Below, one piece after another: positions 34,291 through 46,989 of a stretch of 64,000 nucleotides of DNA; within the stretch, counting starts at the first letter, position 1; every line of letters begins with the position of its first letter. The stretch spans positions 248,001 to 312,000 of the forward strand of contig JAWWNJ010000105.1 in assembly GCA_037176885.1 (NCBI GenBank), written 5' to 3'. The position numbers were made by a program, and so were the translations under genes. This DNA comes from Favolaschia claudopus. Lineage: Eukaryota; Basidiomycota; Agaricomycetes; Agaricales; Mycenaceae. The notes beneath the pieces were generated by a model that saw only the letters and a list, made by a program, of their open reading frames with translations, ran no database searches and was not told where the DNA came from.

Positions 34291-35492
34291 TCAGGGACTG
34301 TTTTTCTTCCGTGGGGATCTAGCCTTCTCCCGGACTTTTACCGTAACTCCTTGTTCTGCTAAACGCTGCGCAACACTGAGACTAAAATAGAGTGAACAAA
34401 TTGAAACATACATACCTTCGTGAGCTCCGTTGATTCCAGTAGGGGAGGAGCATATTTTGATGAGTATATTGGAAACGATAGGCCGTAACATTCAGCCAGC
34501 ATTGAAGAAGCAGATCCGTTGGAGCCCGACTTGGAGAAGATATCAAAGAATCGGTACCTGGATCCCAATACTCAATCTTTGAACAGCTAAGCTTTCAATT
34601 CTAACCCACCTGAGAATGAAACTGCCTTCCAATCTAACTGCCAAATCCTGTGGTGATGTCTGACGCTTTTCTCAGGGCGAAAATCAACAACCTACGTTGA
34701 AAACGAAGACTAGCTGTTTGTGAGTTTTTCCAGGCATTTGAACCCGGTGCGGCTCAGCAAATTTTGAACCAAATAATGCTGTGGTGCGGTTGGAGTCTTC
34801 CATAACATCGCACCCATTGATCGATGTCAAGACCGCACGGGATAGAGGTGGAGGCGACGGAAGAGGATATACAAGGGTGTCTTCTACTGAGTAAGGTGAA
34901 GCCGAATTCGAGCTAAATTCAGAGCTGTTGGGCTCTTGGGCGTGTGATCGTTTAACTTCAAAAAGGTCGGTCATGCACATCAGGCCTTCCAGCGCTATAT
35001 CGCTGAGAAATTGGGCATGAGAACATAGCAACTGGCAAACGTCATCGATGTGCGTACTCATAATCATGCAATTCTTGTTCCCTCTCCATCCTCGTCCCGG
35101 CATTACGCACGTCGAAAAGGCGAAGCAATACCACTGAAACGAAAGCCATGTAAGTAGGCATACACCCGACATATTACCATACCTGGGGGATCATCGAGAA
35201 CACGTCTATCAACCCTGCCGAACCTACACTGCTGTTCATTGCGCTGTGATAGGTATTGTCTCACAACTGATCACCTTCGCCCATATTGGGGTCTCTGAAC
35301 CTCCTCCAACTCAGCACGGATCGTTTGTCCAGCAAATCGACCGTTCGTGAAATGGCGGGGAAGCCCAATAGAACTTGGCGCCGGCAACGAGAGACAGGGT
35401 CGTTCAAAGTATTCTCCCAGTTGAAGCTGCAGCGGAGGGGCAGCAAACTCGGAGTGAACTAAGTACGCTGAAGATGAGGGTACAGGATGCAT
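34291..35492 (-). CDS. Velvet-domain transcriptional regulator
   Basis: Seven exons: 35492-35275, 35223-35183, 35133-35058, 35002-34696, 34647-34610, 34557-34416, 34365-34291; 298 residues, all phases consistent. Velvet landmarks in order: IRAELEEVQRPQYGR, GRVDRRVLDDPPVVLLRLFDV, DIALEGLMCMTDLFEV, a Ser/Pro-rich insert, FNDLAVRLEGSFILRYRFFDIF, FPIYSSKYAPPLLESTELTKRLAEQGVTVKV, and a basic tail (REKARSPRKK) resembling a nuclear signal. Velvet proteins are fungal NF-kB-like DNA-binding factors controlling sporulation, light response and secondary metabolism, usually as heterodimers. Which subtype (VosA, VelB, VelC or a basidiomycete clade) cannot be settled here. Short exons hide the domain from single-frame translation. 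The N-terminal Met is provisional. Confidence 0.87.
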
Positions 35493-35884
35493 CCTTGGGT
35501 GAGGATTGTCTACCCAGTAAATTCTAGGTTGGGGCTGAGGTTAACATAGGTGGTAGACTCCAAAGCGGGGGTTTTGATAGATCGGTCACCACCAGTTCCT
35601 CATCGGGTGATTATGCGGGACGTAGATTGCGGAAGATTAGTTGCATTGGGCAAGTAGAGTGTGAGTACAGCCTGAGTCTAACTGACTGATGGAAAGACGC
35701 AGCAGAATGAAGGAAGAAAGGGCAGTCATGGGCCAGACATGTGGTAGCGGGCCGGGGGTTCCAGCGGCGACTTTGCAGATAATTTATTGCTCTTTGCTAG
35801 AATGATTTGGCTGGATTAGCATCCTCGCGATATACACAACTAAATAAGGAACGCGCGCTGGGCCAGCCCCTCAACGATAGACTA
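35493..35884. promoter_or_regulatory. Upstream region of the velvet gene
   Basis: About 390 bp between the velvet start and the UGGT 3' end, both minus strand. No clear TATA box was seen. It could hold an extra 5' exon of the velvet gene. Confidence 0.35.
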
Positions 35885-38800
35885 TTACAACTCATCCCTA
35901 GGAGCCTCTAGCTCTTGCACAGTGGAGCCCTCTACTTCGACGGGATCTTCGACCTTCGTCTGTACTCCACCAGAGCCACTGGCCGCAAGCGCATTGGCAT
36001 CGGCCGCTACAATTTGCGACCTTATTACTCCGTCTTCAGCGAGCTTCCTCGCAAATCGAGAGATCTCCGAGTCATACTCTTCCCACTCTGGGATCTGCCG
36101 CGCTCGGGCCAACTTCGGCTCTTTCTGGAAATAAAGTTAGTTTTGCTGACAACCCTGAGTCGATTAGCGATACGCACAGTGAGAGGATTTTGGCAAAGAT
36201 CGATCGTCTTTGCGCGATGGAGACGGTCTTTGCTGCCTGTAAAGAAAGTGAGTGAAGTCCAGGGAAAACGACATCCCACATACACCATGTCTCGCACTGC
36301 CGACGGGTAAATGTTACTTGACGAAGGAGATAGGGAAAACGTATGGACTTACCCATAACCAGTCTTCGTGCAATGAGAACTAGAAAAGAGAATGATTCAC
36401 TACCCAACCAAAGACTCGCAAGACGTACGATAGGGACTTCACGCTGTAGATTATTCGGAAGATCTATGCAATGATCGGTGTAACGGATAGATCTCTGAGA
36501 GTCGGCGCACCTTGGTCAAGGTTCGCCAGCGAATTAGGATCAGCAGACAACTGCTGATACGAGCCACGTAGAATATCCTTTTCTCAAGTTAGATCGGCAA
36601 AAACGAGACATATTAAAAGTGGCACCCCAGCAGCAAGCTACCGGAACATGTGAGCACTTCAAAATAGGAAAAGGACAGGACAGACTTTACGGAATCGAAC
36701 GAGGTCGATAACATATAGTGCGCTTGAAGACAGTTAGACAGGCGCGGCGACCGTAAGAGGAGATGCTCGCCTAATATGATATGGGCGACCTTGTAGAAAA
36801 TCTTTCCAGTATCCCGTCTTCCAGAATCTGAATCCCTCCATGTCCGTGTTATCATCACCCATGGGAGTGTAGCCATATGGTGCGCCATGGAGGTCAAGAT
36901 CAACAAGCTCTTTCAAGTCCGCTCGCACAATTTGGTCTGCATCGACGAAGATAACCTTCTTCAAATCCATGGGAAACAGGACGTCGAGGAAGAGGATCTT
37001 ATAGGCCCAGATAACTCTCTGTTTCTCCTTCTGTGCCCGCAGCCACGACGGCCATTTGTAGGTGACTAGCTCGTATTGGAAGTTGTAGGCTTTCGCCAGA
37101 TGCGGAATGAATTCCTACAACGCCATGAATGGGCGCAAAAGGTAAAGGAAAGAGTGGCAGGCATACCAGGAACGAGGGCGACAGGAAGTTCTCGATGAAC
37201 CAAAACTTCACAGTACTATTTGTGTTCCGCAGTACACTGAGAATCATAATGGATACGAAGCGCTGGCAGGGCATTCAGGGTGAGTAGGTCATGGTAACAC
37301 TATACCGCACCTCATATAGCAATCCCGACGCCACGGTGAAGATGTTGATGTCAGCCTGGCCAGAGCCAGACACAGGTTCCATCGCGGTGGTGGTAGGAGG
37401 ACTAGGGCTCTCCTTGAAACCGAAGATCGACTTGACACTACATGAACGGTCAGTAAACAAGATGCAGGGGAAGAGAGCTAATACCGAGCAGTCAGGTCCC
37501 CGATGATCCCAGACGGTTCATCTTCATCATCATCTTCAGGGTCAGCGAGAACATCCTCCTCGTCCATCCCTGGATTCCTGCTCAGGCGAGGGTAAATTGT
37601 CAACCCCTCAAAGCTCGTCACAGTGATCTCATTTCCCACTTCCGCGACCGTTCGACTGTCCAGGCCCTCGTTTCCGACGCTGTCCATCGTGAAGATATCC
37701 CGACCGCGACCCTCGCGAATCTCAAGCTGGAATACTCCAGGCTTTGCCTTGAATTGAAGGTATCCCAAGTTCGCGACAACCTGTGTATCATCGACAGGGC
37801 TCGAATCGCCGTCGAGCAACTGGAGCTGTACACCACGGGGAGGAGCGTTGGTCAGTGAATCACGAGCGTGGCCCTCAACAACGATGTAGTCGAGCGCGAA
37901 GACGGCTTCAAGGCTTGAGTCTTCCGCTGATAAGCTGCCAAGCTGGATGTTGTCAAGGTCGTATAACGCTTCGCGGGGACGAACAAGCCACGAAGTAGGA
38001 ACATCCATGCCCAGGGTATAGATGGGTTCGATAGGGAGATCTTCAAATACAGCCTGGGTCGAAACCTCGTTGCTATCAAATGTGAGGTGAAGGCTAATAC
38101 ATTGCAGAGATAATACTTACCCAGCGTCATCGAAGATTGGGGAAGGCAATAGAGCATACCGATAGAAGCGTTTAAGAGGGATCTGCAAAAGCATGAATTG
38201 GTGTACAGGATGACCGCCCAAAGACGTCCTCACCTCTTGATGTGTCATCGGATTAGTATACACTTTGATATACACATCGGGAATATGTGAAAGCCACTGG
38301 AAGGAACGTTAGTCATGTTCACAGACACAAGAAACTGTGCACACTTCAAGAAGGCTTGACCACTTCTGCGCGATCTCGCTGACCGGGTCGATCAAGACAG
38401 CAATGTGATATAAAGCCGTCGAATTGTCTCCAAATTGGAAGGTGCTGTAGCAAAGTTAGAAGGGCACATAAGGAGAAATAGAAGCTTACGAGTAAGTATC
38501 GTCCAGCATCTGATAATTCCTCTGCCGAGGACGTTTGGGACTGTCAAAGATACCTCCACCATTGACATCAGGTGCATATAGCGCAGCGAGAACAGAGGAC
38601 GTCATCGAGATGAGATTCGCAGACGATGCTCTGTACTCGTCCCATCAACGACAGGCAACATCCCACTCAACGAAAGCACCTACCGATCCGCCTGCGTGAA
38701 ATCCGGCTTCACATTCTCAAGAGCCTGTACGACAGGCTCGGTCCTCCTATTGAGCTCGTAGCTCTCCAGTGTCTTGAAATCCATAGCTTTGAAATCCCAA

Positions 38801-41800
38801 GCAGCGATGGGACCGACGACCTAGTACACGGGACATCAACCGGCCAGAACACACCATGCGCGGAGCTCACTCACTCGTCCATTGATAACAAGCGCCTGCT
38901 GACCAGGCGCAAGCTGCAACTCCCTCGCCACCAACCGACTGCTTCGCAACCACGAATCATAGTCCTCGGCACTATACCCTGAAATGCCCACCCCGTCCGT
39001 CAAATCGTCGTCCTGAGGGAGCGGAATCTGTGTATGCGACCCGTCACCAGATGCCACCGGAGCAGCCTCATCCAATCCCAGAGCACGCAGCAATCTCGGC
39101 GCCGACGCCTTGGACAAAAGATTCCTTCCAAGAAGATGCGAAAGGAGCCATGAAACGGGTTGCCGCACAGTCGTATCGCTACCCAGGCTGGGATTATGCA
39201 TGAAGGACAACCGGGTCTTGCCTCCTTCGTCCTGCACACCAGGTGAATCAGCACAACGAATAAGAGCGAGAGCCGATGACATTTACAATAGAAAGCAGCG
39301 CCTCCTTCAACAGCGCCAACCCGCCCTCGCTATCGAAGTCCGCTACGACATACACCGTCATCGGTATCAACTCCGTCTCCGCTACGCAAACGTCATATTT
39401 TCAGTCAAAATGGTCACAGAAAGGAAACAGATGCAACGCACGAGGATACACAAAGCGCGCAGCACCAACGCGGAACCCAGTACGTCCAAACACCTCAGGG
39501 AGGCTCACAATCCGAAGATCATCGGGGGAAGGCGGGAATATGTATCGGTTACGCCGGATACTGGAGGTCGGGAGGTCGTAGAAATAGTTACTGATATTGG
39601 AAGTGTCGTCGTCCGAGATTTTGCCGCCGTAGAGCTGGAGATAATGCGCATGAATGGTATCGCATAAGTAACAAGATCGTTCAAGCGACACGTACCGCCG
39701 CCTGGTAATGCTGCAAATGCTGACTAATTTCGCCTTGCATCGACCGCCAGAAGTTCTGCGACACAGTTCGATCAACACTCCGCCTTACGTCCCAACTCAG
39801 CCCACTCACATCGTCCATCTCGATATACTTTCCGTTCACAAATCCGCATCCACCCCCGCCGCTCCCGCTCGCACTCAACCGCTCCACGTACCGTTTCCCC
39901 CGCTCAATGGAGGTTTCGACACTCACAACAACACTCGCCGCCGGCGACTTTTCCTCCTGGCCTTCACTCGCTTCACCGCCATCCTTATCCGCTTCCTTAT
40001 CCGCTTGCGGTTCAGGGTCCTCCCCAATGCCGTTCACGATCTGCTCAAAAGTGCGCACAGGTACATCCGGCGACGCAGGTGTGCCCTCGAGCACTTCGGC
40101 CGTAAACGCCGCTTTGATGACCGGCCAATCGAGACGGAGGACATCCATACCGGTGGCGGCATCAGGAGCGGTGACAAAAGCAGTGGAGGCCTCCATGGAG
40201 GGATGAGTATATATTGGGGGAAAGAGAAGACACGAAAGACGTACCGCTTTCAGGAAGCTCATCGTTCGCTTCCTCCCGTAATTTTTCACCGAATGGTAGA
40301 ACAGCCGAGCCATCTTAAGGGCTGATGGTCTTCATCAGCACACATCGCCCTGCGCTCACCAGAATTGCACTCACCGTCTTCATTTTGTGTTAGCGGCACG
40401 ATACCAAACCGGAAGGGGAACCCTCTCGAGATGATATTGGCGACAACCCCAGTGATGGTAGAGAGGCTCGATGGGTTCGAAAGGTCCAAGACGAGAACCA
40501 CGTTGAAGAGGTTAAGTTTGACTTGATGGAATTGGCCTGGGTAGAGGGGCCGGAGGATCTGGTCACGATGAGCAAGTCAAGAGGTGCATGTGTAAGGACA
40601 AACGCACCGAGTGAAGAGAAGTGGACCACTGCGCATAGCTACAAACAAAACATGAGTGAGACCCGCAGACATACAGGAAACAACGCGAAAACGCACCGAC
40701 TATCCTTCTCAATATCATTCAACCACACAATCGCACCCTGACCCTCCTCCCTATCACTCGCGTCAAAGACCCCATCCAACGCCCCCGCCTCCGTCTGCGC
40801 CTTGCTCACCCCCAAATCCGTCACCAACTCCATCGCCTGCCCACTCCCCAGCCCCAACCCCACCAACGACTGCATCACCTTCCGCTCCGTCCTCACCAAA
40901 CTCAAAAGGCTCAGCGGATGCACGTCCTTCTCCGCGACCGGCGCGCCGTTCAGCCACAACATGTTCACGCCTGCCTGGGCTTTGAGCTGGTTCGCATGAA
41001 TCTCTTCTTGCACGGATGAGTTGACTGTGACGCGGGAGAGGAGGGGCATGTATTTGGGAAAGTTTTGCGAGAGGAGGGAGAGGGTGGTGAGGGGGTCGAG
41101 GGAGTCGGCGATGAGTTGGGTAGCTTGGAATCCGAGGACTGGGTATTGCGTCAATAAATTGCGCGGACAAAAGATAACTGAACGAACGAGCGATAGCCTC
41201 CTCGGACAGTGGGGTGCCTGGGGTGTTCGTCGATTCGGGTTCGGGGTATGCCTGGATGAGAGCTAGGATTGGGTCCACCTCTGGAGTCTCCTCTGAGCCT
41301 GCAGTCGTTTCGGAAGTACTACGCGCGCGAGAAGATCCGGCGTTCCTGTCGTCAACAGCAAGGTAGTCCATCTTCTTCAAATCCAAGGAAACACCATAGC
41401 CAGAGAGGTAATTCGGTTGAGCTGTAGTTTTCGGTGGGACGTGTCGGAATATGTACTCGATAGAGGCTTTGTCGCTATCGGCGAGTGAGTACAGATATGA
41501 GTGCAAATCGCGGAAATTGGGCGAGTCGAGCGAGGCATAGAGGATGGCGGTGCGAGGGGGCCGTTCTAGGGTTTTTGCAGGGGAAGGAAGTATGTGGTCG
41601 AAAGTAAGAGTTTTCGGGCGCAAGATGGGTTCGGGGCTACAAAACAAGTCAACGAGGATATATTGAAGAAAACAAGATAACAACTCACGGAGGAATATCA
41701 GTGCTGTTAGCAGGATCTATAGTTTCTACTCCGGCAAGCTGCCTCAGCGTTTCTACATCGCATACCACCTCCCCATACCAATCCACCCATGACCCGCATC

Positions 41801-42270
41801 CCAAGTCTTGTGCATTCCGTGCAGTATAGTAGTTATAAAACGCCTCAATCTTCGGCGTCGCAGCATGCAGTCCTAAATTCATCTCCACCGCCGCAATAGA
41901 CCCAGGTTCAGACAGATAGCCATTGGACGCAGCGACTTGAAGAGCAAACTGGTGTGTCGCTTCCGGCGTCAAAGTTTGTGCAACAGGTGGGAGAACGTCG
42001 GGGTCCGTAACACGGTCCACAAATGCGAAGAATGCATCGGGGTTTTCCAACGAGACAGTCTCGCTAAAGACAAATTAATTTGAATATTATTGCTCCACGC
42101 AGTCGATGAACATACATGATTTCAAGTAAAACGGGAGGCGCTGGCCATGAGGATCTGAGCGTTACTTTCACCGGCGGAATAGAAGCTTCGACAGCGCTGG
42201 CAAGGGCAAGAAGGCTGCCAAGAATTGCTCTACTTCTCCGCCTCATAGCAAGCCAAGTTGACCCAGTCAA
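35885..42270 (-). CDS. UGGT: UDP-glucose:glycoprotein glucosyltransferase (ER folding sensor)
   Basis: A multi-exon gene of 6.4 kb with many short introns; only landmark exons were fixed. The start is 42270 or, more likely, 42246 ([21 protein letters not shown], a signal peptide), with exon 1 ending at 42116 and exon 2 at 42063-41689. The middle carries the thioredoxin-like sensor domains (e.g. [28 protein letters not shown] near 41.1 kb). The catalytic GT24 domain lies at about 37.3-36.1 kb: [29 protein letters not shown] (metal-binding DAD at 36943-36935), [10 protein letters not shown] and DLPNN. It reglucosylates misfolded N-glycoproteins for calnexin-type recycling. The protein ends RDEL, an ER-retrieval signal. 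Length and order are normal for the family. Confidence 0.94.
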
Positions 42271-44575
42271 GCGCCCGGGGTGAACTCAGTAGGTAGGAAG
42301 CGAGAAGACCGCAAGTCGAGTAGATTCAAATGCAAAAGCAATTATATGCTAACGTGGAAAGACACGTCAAATCCAAACAACGCGTAAATCGACATCAACA
42401 CGCCGTCGTCCTTCGAATCAAACAACCCGCCTTTGACCCGCCAATTACCCGCCAGCCAACATATTTTTCATACTATGAAACTGAGACGCGGAGGATGAGT
42501 AGGAATGTTGGGGTTGGAATTGCTGGATATGATTTTGGAATAATTTTTTTTGAAGGTATGACGTTGGACGCAGAGGAGATTCGAAACCGAGCAGCGAGTC
42601 CGAGTCTCGATTCTTGAAGAGCCTGCGCCGAGCTGCCCCATAGAGGAGTATAGTAAATTGTTCTCCCTTATCCTATGCTAAGGCAATTGAAGGCCCGGCT
42701 AATGGTACAAGATACAAGATGCACGTAGCTGAAGCTGTCGGAGAGTGTTCAGTACATTTGGCCTGCCAGCCCAGGACTTTGGAAGCTATCACAATCTTGC
42801 AAGTACAAGTGTTCAGCGAAAGGTCGAAAGGCACGGAGTGCGACTGATAGATGGAGAAGGTAGCCATGCGTCCTAGTCCATCGCGGAATAGCCTTGTGAA
42901 GCTCCATCAAGGTGTCAGTGAGCGAAAGGTTCGAGCTGAAGCCGCAATACTTGGAAGGTCAACATGTGCACCAAGCCGGCAACACAATTTCTCCTGTGGT
43001 TGTAGAAAGTCTCTCTCCATCGGACAGTGTTCGGATTTAGGAAGACGAAGGCTCTGCTTGAGCTCGTCACGTATGTAGAAAAACTCTTGAGGCTTGTTTT
43101 TTGCGCCATGTCAATCGTGGTGTTGATAATAACGGTCTAGTCGTTGAAGGACACTTAGTAGGTACATAGGCTAAGTCGCGGTTGAATCAACTTCGGCTGT
43201 TGGCCCTCCAGAGTTAAAAGCCTGAGTATTGGAAGTATTTGGGAAGGTTCGGAAGAAATTGAAGAGGGTCGTCGTCTTGACTTTGAAATCAGTACAGATT
43301 TGAGCTCGAGCCTGAACTAGCTTGGAACAGAGGCATATGCTGAGGCAAGGAACGCAAGCCGGGCAACCAGCGACGAGGATGTTGGGGACAAGAAGTAGCT
43401 GCCAAAGTGTGGGAAAATGGACTTCGTCGCTACTACCACAACATCTCGCACCGAACCAGGACTCAGCGCTAATACTCAGCTAGAAACTTCGTCGGCCAGC
43501 GTTTACGACTGTACACATTGTCACTTGCATAGGCGCCACACTCAATCTTCTCCTTGCGTCAAGCTCGTTGTCATGTCCTCCAACTCGATTAACCGGCATG
43601 GTCAAAATCATTGAAATCCGCATCATCCCGGCAGCTTCCCTCTTCAAAGGCTTGAAGCCAGCAATTCCAGACTGTTATCGACGTATTTGCGAGCTCTTGA
43701 ATATTAGAGTGCAATGCCAGCAGGCCCAATCGATGCATGAAAAGCGAATCGCGCAAGATGTTTGGCAACATGTCTCTAAATCTCAGAAATATACCCTACG
43801 CCCCTAACCTGTCGTTTCATGGGAATAGTCCACCTTCGAAGCGACATTCTTTCCAGAGTCTCATGTGTCGCGCTTGCCTATTCTGTAACGCTATGACCTG
43901 CACATCTTCACAGCAAGCGGGGAGGTCAAAGCAGTCGCCGACGGTAACGAGTCAATCGACTCCAAGCGGGTCCTGCAGGCTTCAACAAAATGTTCAAGCG
44001 GAACTCATCTTGTGGCGAAGCTGTCTTAGCCTAGCTTACAACCCCCATATATCATCAATTTTCGTTCGCACCCCAAGCAGGACGCCTTCAAGTTACAGAG
44101 AAAACTTTTCAAGATGCTTTTCATCTTTTGTTTCTCGGGCTTCGCTTAGGCACGAGTCTGCTCTCATTGGAGTCAAATTGGCCTCACAACTAAACTGTAC
44201 AACGACGCACAATCGTCTATGCACGTCGCTTTTCTAATATTGCGCTGAATTCTTGGTCATTCAACTCGAAGCCATATTGCCTCACAGCTTGCCATTCACT
44301 GACTTCTGGTGCTCGATATCAACGCAACTTACACACTCGGGCATAGGGCTCCAGCTACGATCCAGAATTGCAATACTAATTGACATAAGCGGACAAGCTC
44401 AAGCGTCCGTCCTGCTTGCTCAACCCCGGAAGTTGCCGCCAGCATCCATTGTCCGCCTCGGGGTCCAGGAGGTTGTGGCCACCGTCCATCCAAATCCGGT
44501 ATTGCCACTTTTCAAAGCGTTCAAGCCAAACATTGCCGTCACCGCACAATGGTGCTCGGCCGGTGGCCTCTGTGG
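42271..44575. other. Gene-poor 2.3-kb region
   Basis: Between the UGGT start and the promoter of the Ser/Pro-rich gene. Several 60-165-codon frames (for example 43737-44237) lack any family signature and do not join through plausible introns. No tRNA, tandem array or terminal repeats were recognised. It may be long regulatory DNA for the downstream gene. Confidence 0.45.
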
Positions 44576-44583
44576 TATAAAAG
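44576..44583 (+). promoter_or_regulatory. TATA box of the Ser/Pro/Gln-rich gene
   Basis: TATAAAAG, followed by pyrimidine-rich sequence. It implies transcription starts around 44.61 kb, so in-frame Mets at 44549 and upstream are not used, and supports the start at 44753. A 5'-UTR intron ending gctgcag just before the ATG is likely. Confidence 0.6.
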
Positions 44584-44752
44584 CAGCCGCAGTTGTGTTC
44601 GCAAACCATCACCCTCACTTCTCTTCTGCCTCACTTGCCTTGCCTCTGACTTCTGTTGCCTCTCACAACAAACTTTTCAAAAACCTCATCACGACTGTAC
44701 GTCGAGCTCTTCCCTTCTGCCACTCAACTGTTTGCTGACATGGCTGCAGACT

Positions 44753-46315
44753 ATGACTGAATACGATTACTCCCCTGAAGCTGTTGACCAGTATCTCAAA
44801 ATGCAGAATCGCTGCCAAAATTGGACCGTGTCCAACTCCCGCACCCAACAATGCCACCCCAACACTCCTCCGACCGAATACGGGAGCCCCGCCACCACTC
44901 TGGAGCCGCTCCCCTCCATGCACTCCGTTGCCACCCAGCGCAGTTGGGATCAGAAGAAGCACGACGCGATGCGCAAAATGCAGCAGTACCAGACCGTCTC
45001 TGCCGCTTCGGCCAGTCTCCAGCCCTACCACCAGTCCCGCGCCGCTTCGCGCGAACCGTCTCCCGCTCCTGTGGCGCAGCCAGTCAACCAAGTCTACGCC
45101 TACACCCAGCAGACGACCCCCCATGGCTCTCAGGTGAACGTCAACGTCACCACGCAGACCGCCGACGGACGCTACATTCAGCAGCAGCAGTCGTACTCCC
45201 AGACCAACAGCCGCTCCCGCACAACTTCGCGCGCCGGCACTCCGTCTCGCAATGCCTCTCGCGCCCCGTCTCGTGCCCCGACGCCTCAGACCCTCGAGGT
45301 GCCAGCCATCAACTACGCGCCGCTCGCTCATAACCCGTACCCCGCTGCGGAGCACTTCAGCCACAGCCTCCCTCGCCCCCAGGATGGTGGGGTCGACGCC
45401 TCGCAAATGCCTCTCGTCCCCAACCGTCGCAACCGCTCCCAGTCGTCCCATGGTGCCCAGGCCGCCCCTGGGTACCTCGCTGCGCCCCAGCGCTCCCGCG
45501 TCGCCTCGCATGCGACCTCTGCCAGCCGCCCACCCGGTGCCGCAGCGCCCAAGAACCCCAACAACAGCGCTTACGCCAACGGCCTGTACGCCCTCCCGGT
45601 CGCTTCTGGCCCGCCGCCCGGTTCGGTTCTCTTCCAACAAGCGCCTGCAGCTCAGGCTCAGCCCCCGATGCAGCCCCAACTGCCGTCCAACACTGGTACC
45701 GCTTTCCGGCTGCAGCCCACCGCCGCCTCCGCGCTCGCTCGAACCAGGGCCAAGTCCAAGTCCTCCGCGACGCTCAGCACCCAGTACCGCGCTGCCACCC
45801 ACGAGGCGCGTCACCCTCGCCTGGAGCAGATGCCACCGATGCCCCAGCCCCAGCGCGCGCAGACCGGTTTGGACTACCACCAGCAGCACCAGCTCGTTGC
45901 CCCGCAGATGCAGGCGTACAACACCTACCCGCCCGCTGGGCAGTCGGGCACCTTCTATGCCGCCCCCCGCGCTTCGAAGTCCAGCGCCACGCTCTACGCT
46001 GAGCCTCGCGATTCGAGTTCCAAGCGGACCAAGGGCAAGAAACGGCACGACCATGAGCGCCCACCGATGCCGGCGTTCGACAGCTCCAAGATGGTGGCGA
46101 GCTCGAGTTCGCGTCGTGCGATGCAGGAGCAGGTTGACATTGTGATTGTGAGTTTTCCTCCATCTCTCCCCCCTATTCCCTTCTCCCTCCTCTGCCCTTC
46201 CTTGAATACTTGTGCTCATTGCCACTCTTAGCCTCCCCCCGAGTACGGTCAATCCCAGACTCGTACCAAGAAGTCCGGTCTCTTCGCGCGCGTCTTTGGC
46301 AAGAACCGCGATTAA
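44753..46315 (+). CDS. Ser/Pro/Gln/Ala-rich low-complexity protein, strongly codon-biased
   Basis: Two exons (44753-46147, 46232-46315) give 492 residues. I do not recognise a domain. The start is MTEYDYSPEAVDQYLKM; the body is disordered, with repeated SRSRTTSRAGTPSR-type Ser/Arg and Gln/Pro stretches, and three RAKSKSSATL / RASKSSATLY / PRDSSSKR-like phospho-site candidates. The tail is KKSGLFARVFGKNRD, a short basic amphipathic end made by the second exon. Codons are overwhelmingly C-ending (GCC, CCC, CGC, CAG), unlike all neighbours, which in fungi usually marks high expression. The same bias creates a long false open frame on the opposite strand. An RNA-binding or membrane-curvature role would be guesswork. 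Confidence 0.8.
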
Positions 46316-46989
46316 TCGCATAGCTCCTGGAGCCTCGACATCTACATCTCGACCTCACCGCACCATCGTCTTCACGGATTTCGTTTTCCACTCTCATGAT
46401 CTCTCTGCCTCGACACTGACGTTAGTCGTCATCACGCTCTTTAACGCTCTCCGTCTTCTCTGAAAACACGCACTCTTTATCTCTCTTGCCTCTTTTCTTT
46501 TTTCCTCTGCACTCTGGACTTTCTGGGATTATATGTATCGTCGCAATTGCTCATCTCTCGCATACACACTCTTTCAATACAACTCATCTCTGTAGTCTCC
46601 AATAGCGAGGTACCGAACAATGCTTTCGATGTAGCCACAATATCTGCCTATAGATTTCTCTGAATCTCTCCTTCGAAACGAAATGTGCCCGCGAGTTCCA
46701 GCAATCTCACTTCGGCCTTCAAATTCCAGTCATGAAGAAAACAAATTCCGCCGCGGAGCCCCTGAGTACTGTTCTACTAGTAGTACTGTAACAGTCTAAG
46801 TCTTCTCCGCGTTTACTTTCCAAGGCTAGCCGGTCTCTCTGTTACTCGTGCTTTCATTGAAACGTTCTTATTCTCTGTACATCGCAGTCCGTTACATCCA
46901 ACTGGATTCAAGTTGATGCTGCCCGGATTATGATACTCTACGCTACTTCTGTTTCCGAATCAGCCAGCTACAAGTATCCGCTCGCCTTA
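46316..46989. other. Convergent 3' intergenic region
   Basis: About 670 bp, T/C-rich, probably containing the 3' UTR of the codon-biased gene. No further gene was seen. Confidence 0.4.

Noticed and set aside
43737..44237. 166-codon frame
   Set aside because: No recognisable domain and average composition; long random frames are expected in 2.5 kb of intergenic DNA.
44663..46321. 552-codon open frame on the minus strand
   Set aside because: It is a shadow of the C-ending codon bias of the plus-strand Ser/Pro-rich gene; composition is Arg/Gly/Leu-rich nonsense and it has no start context or motif.
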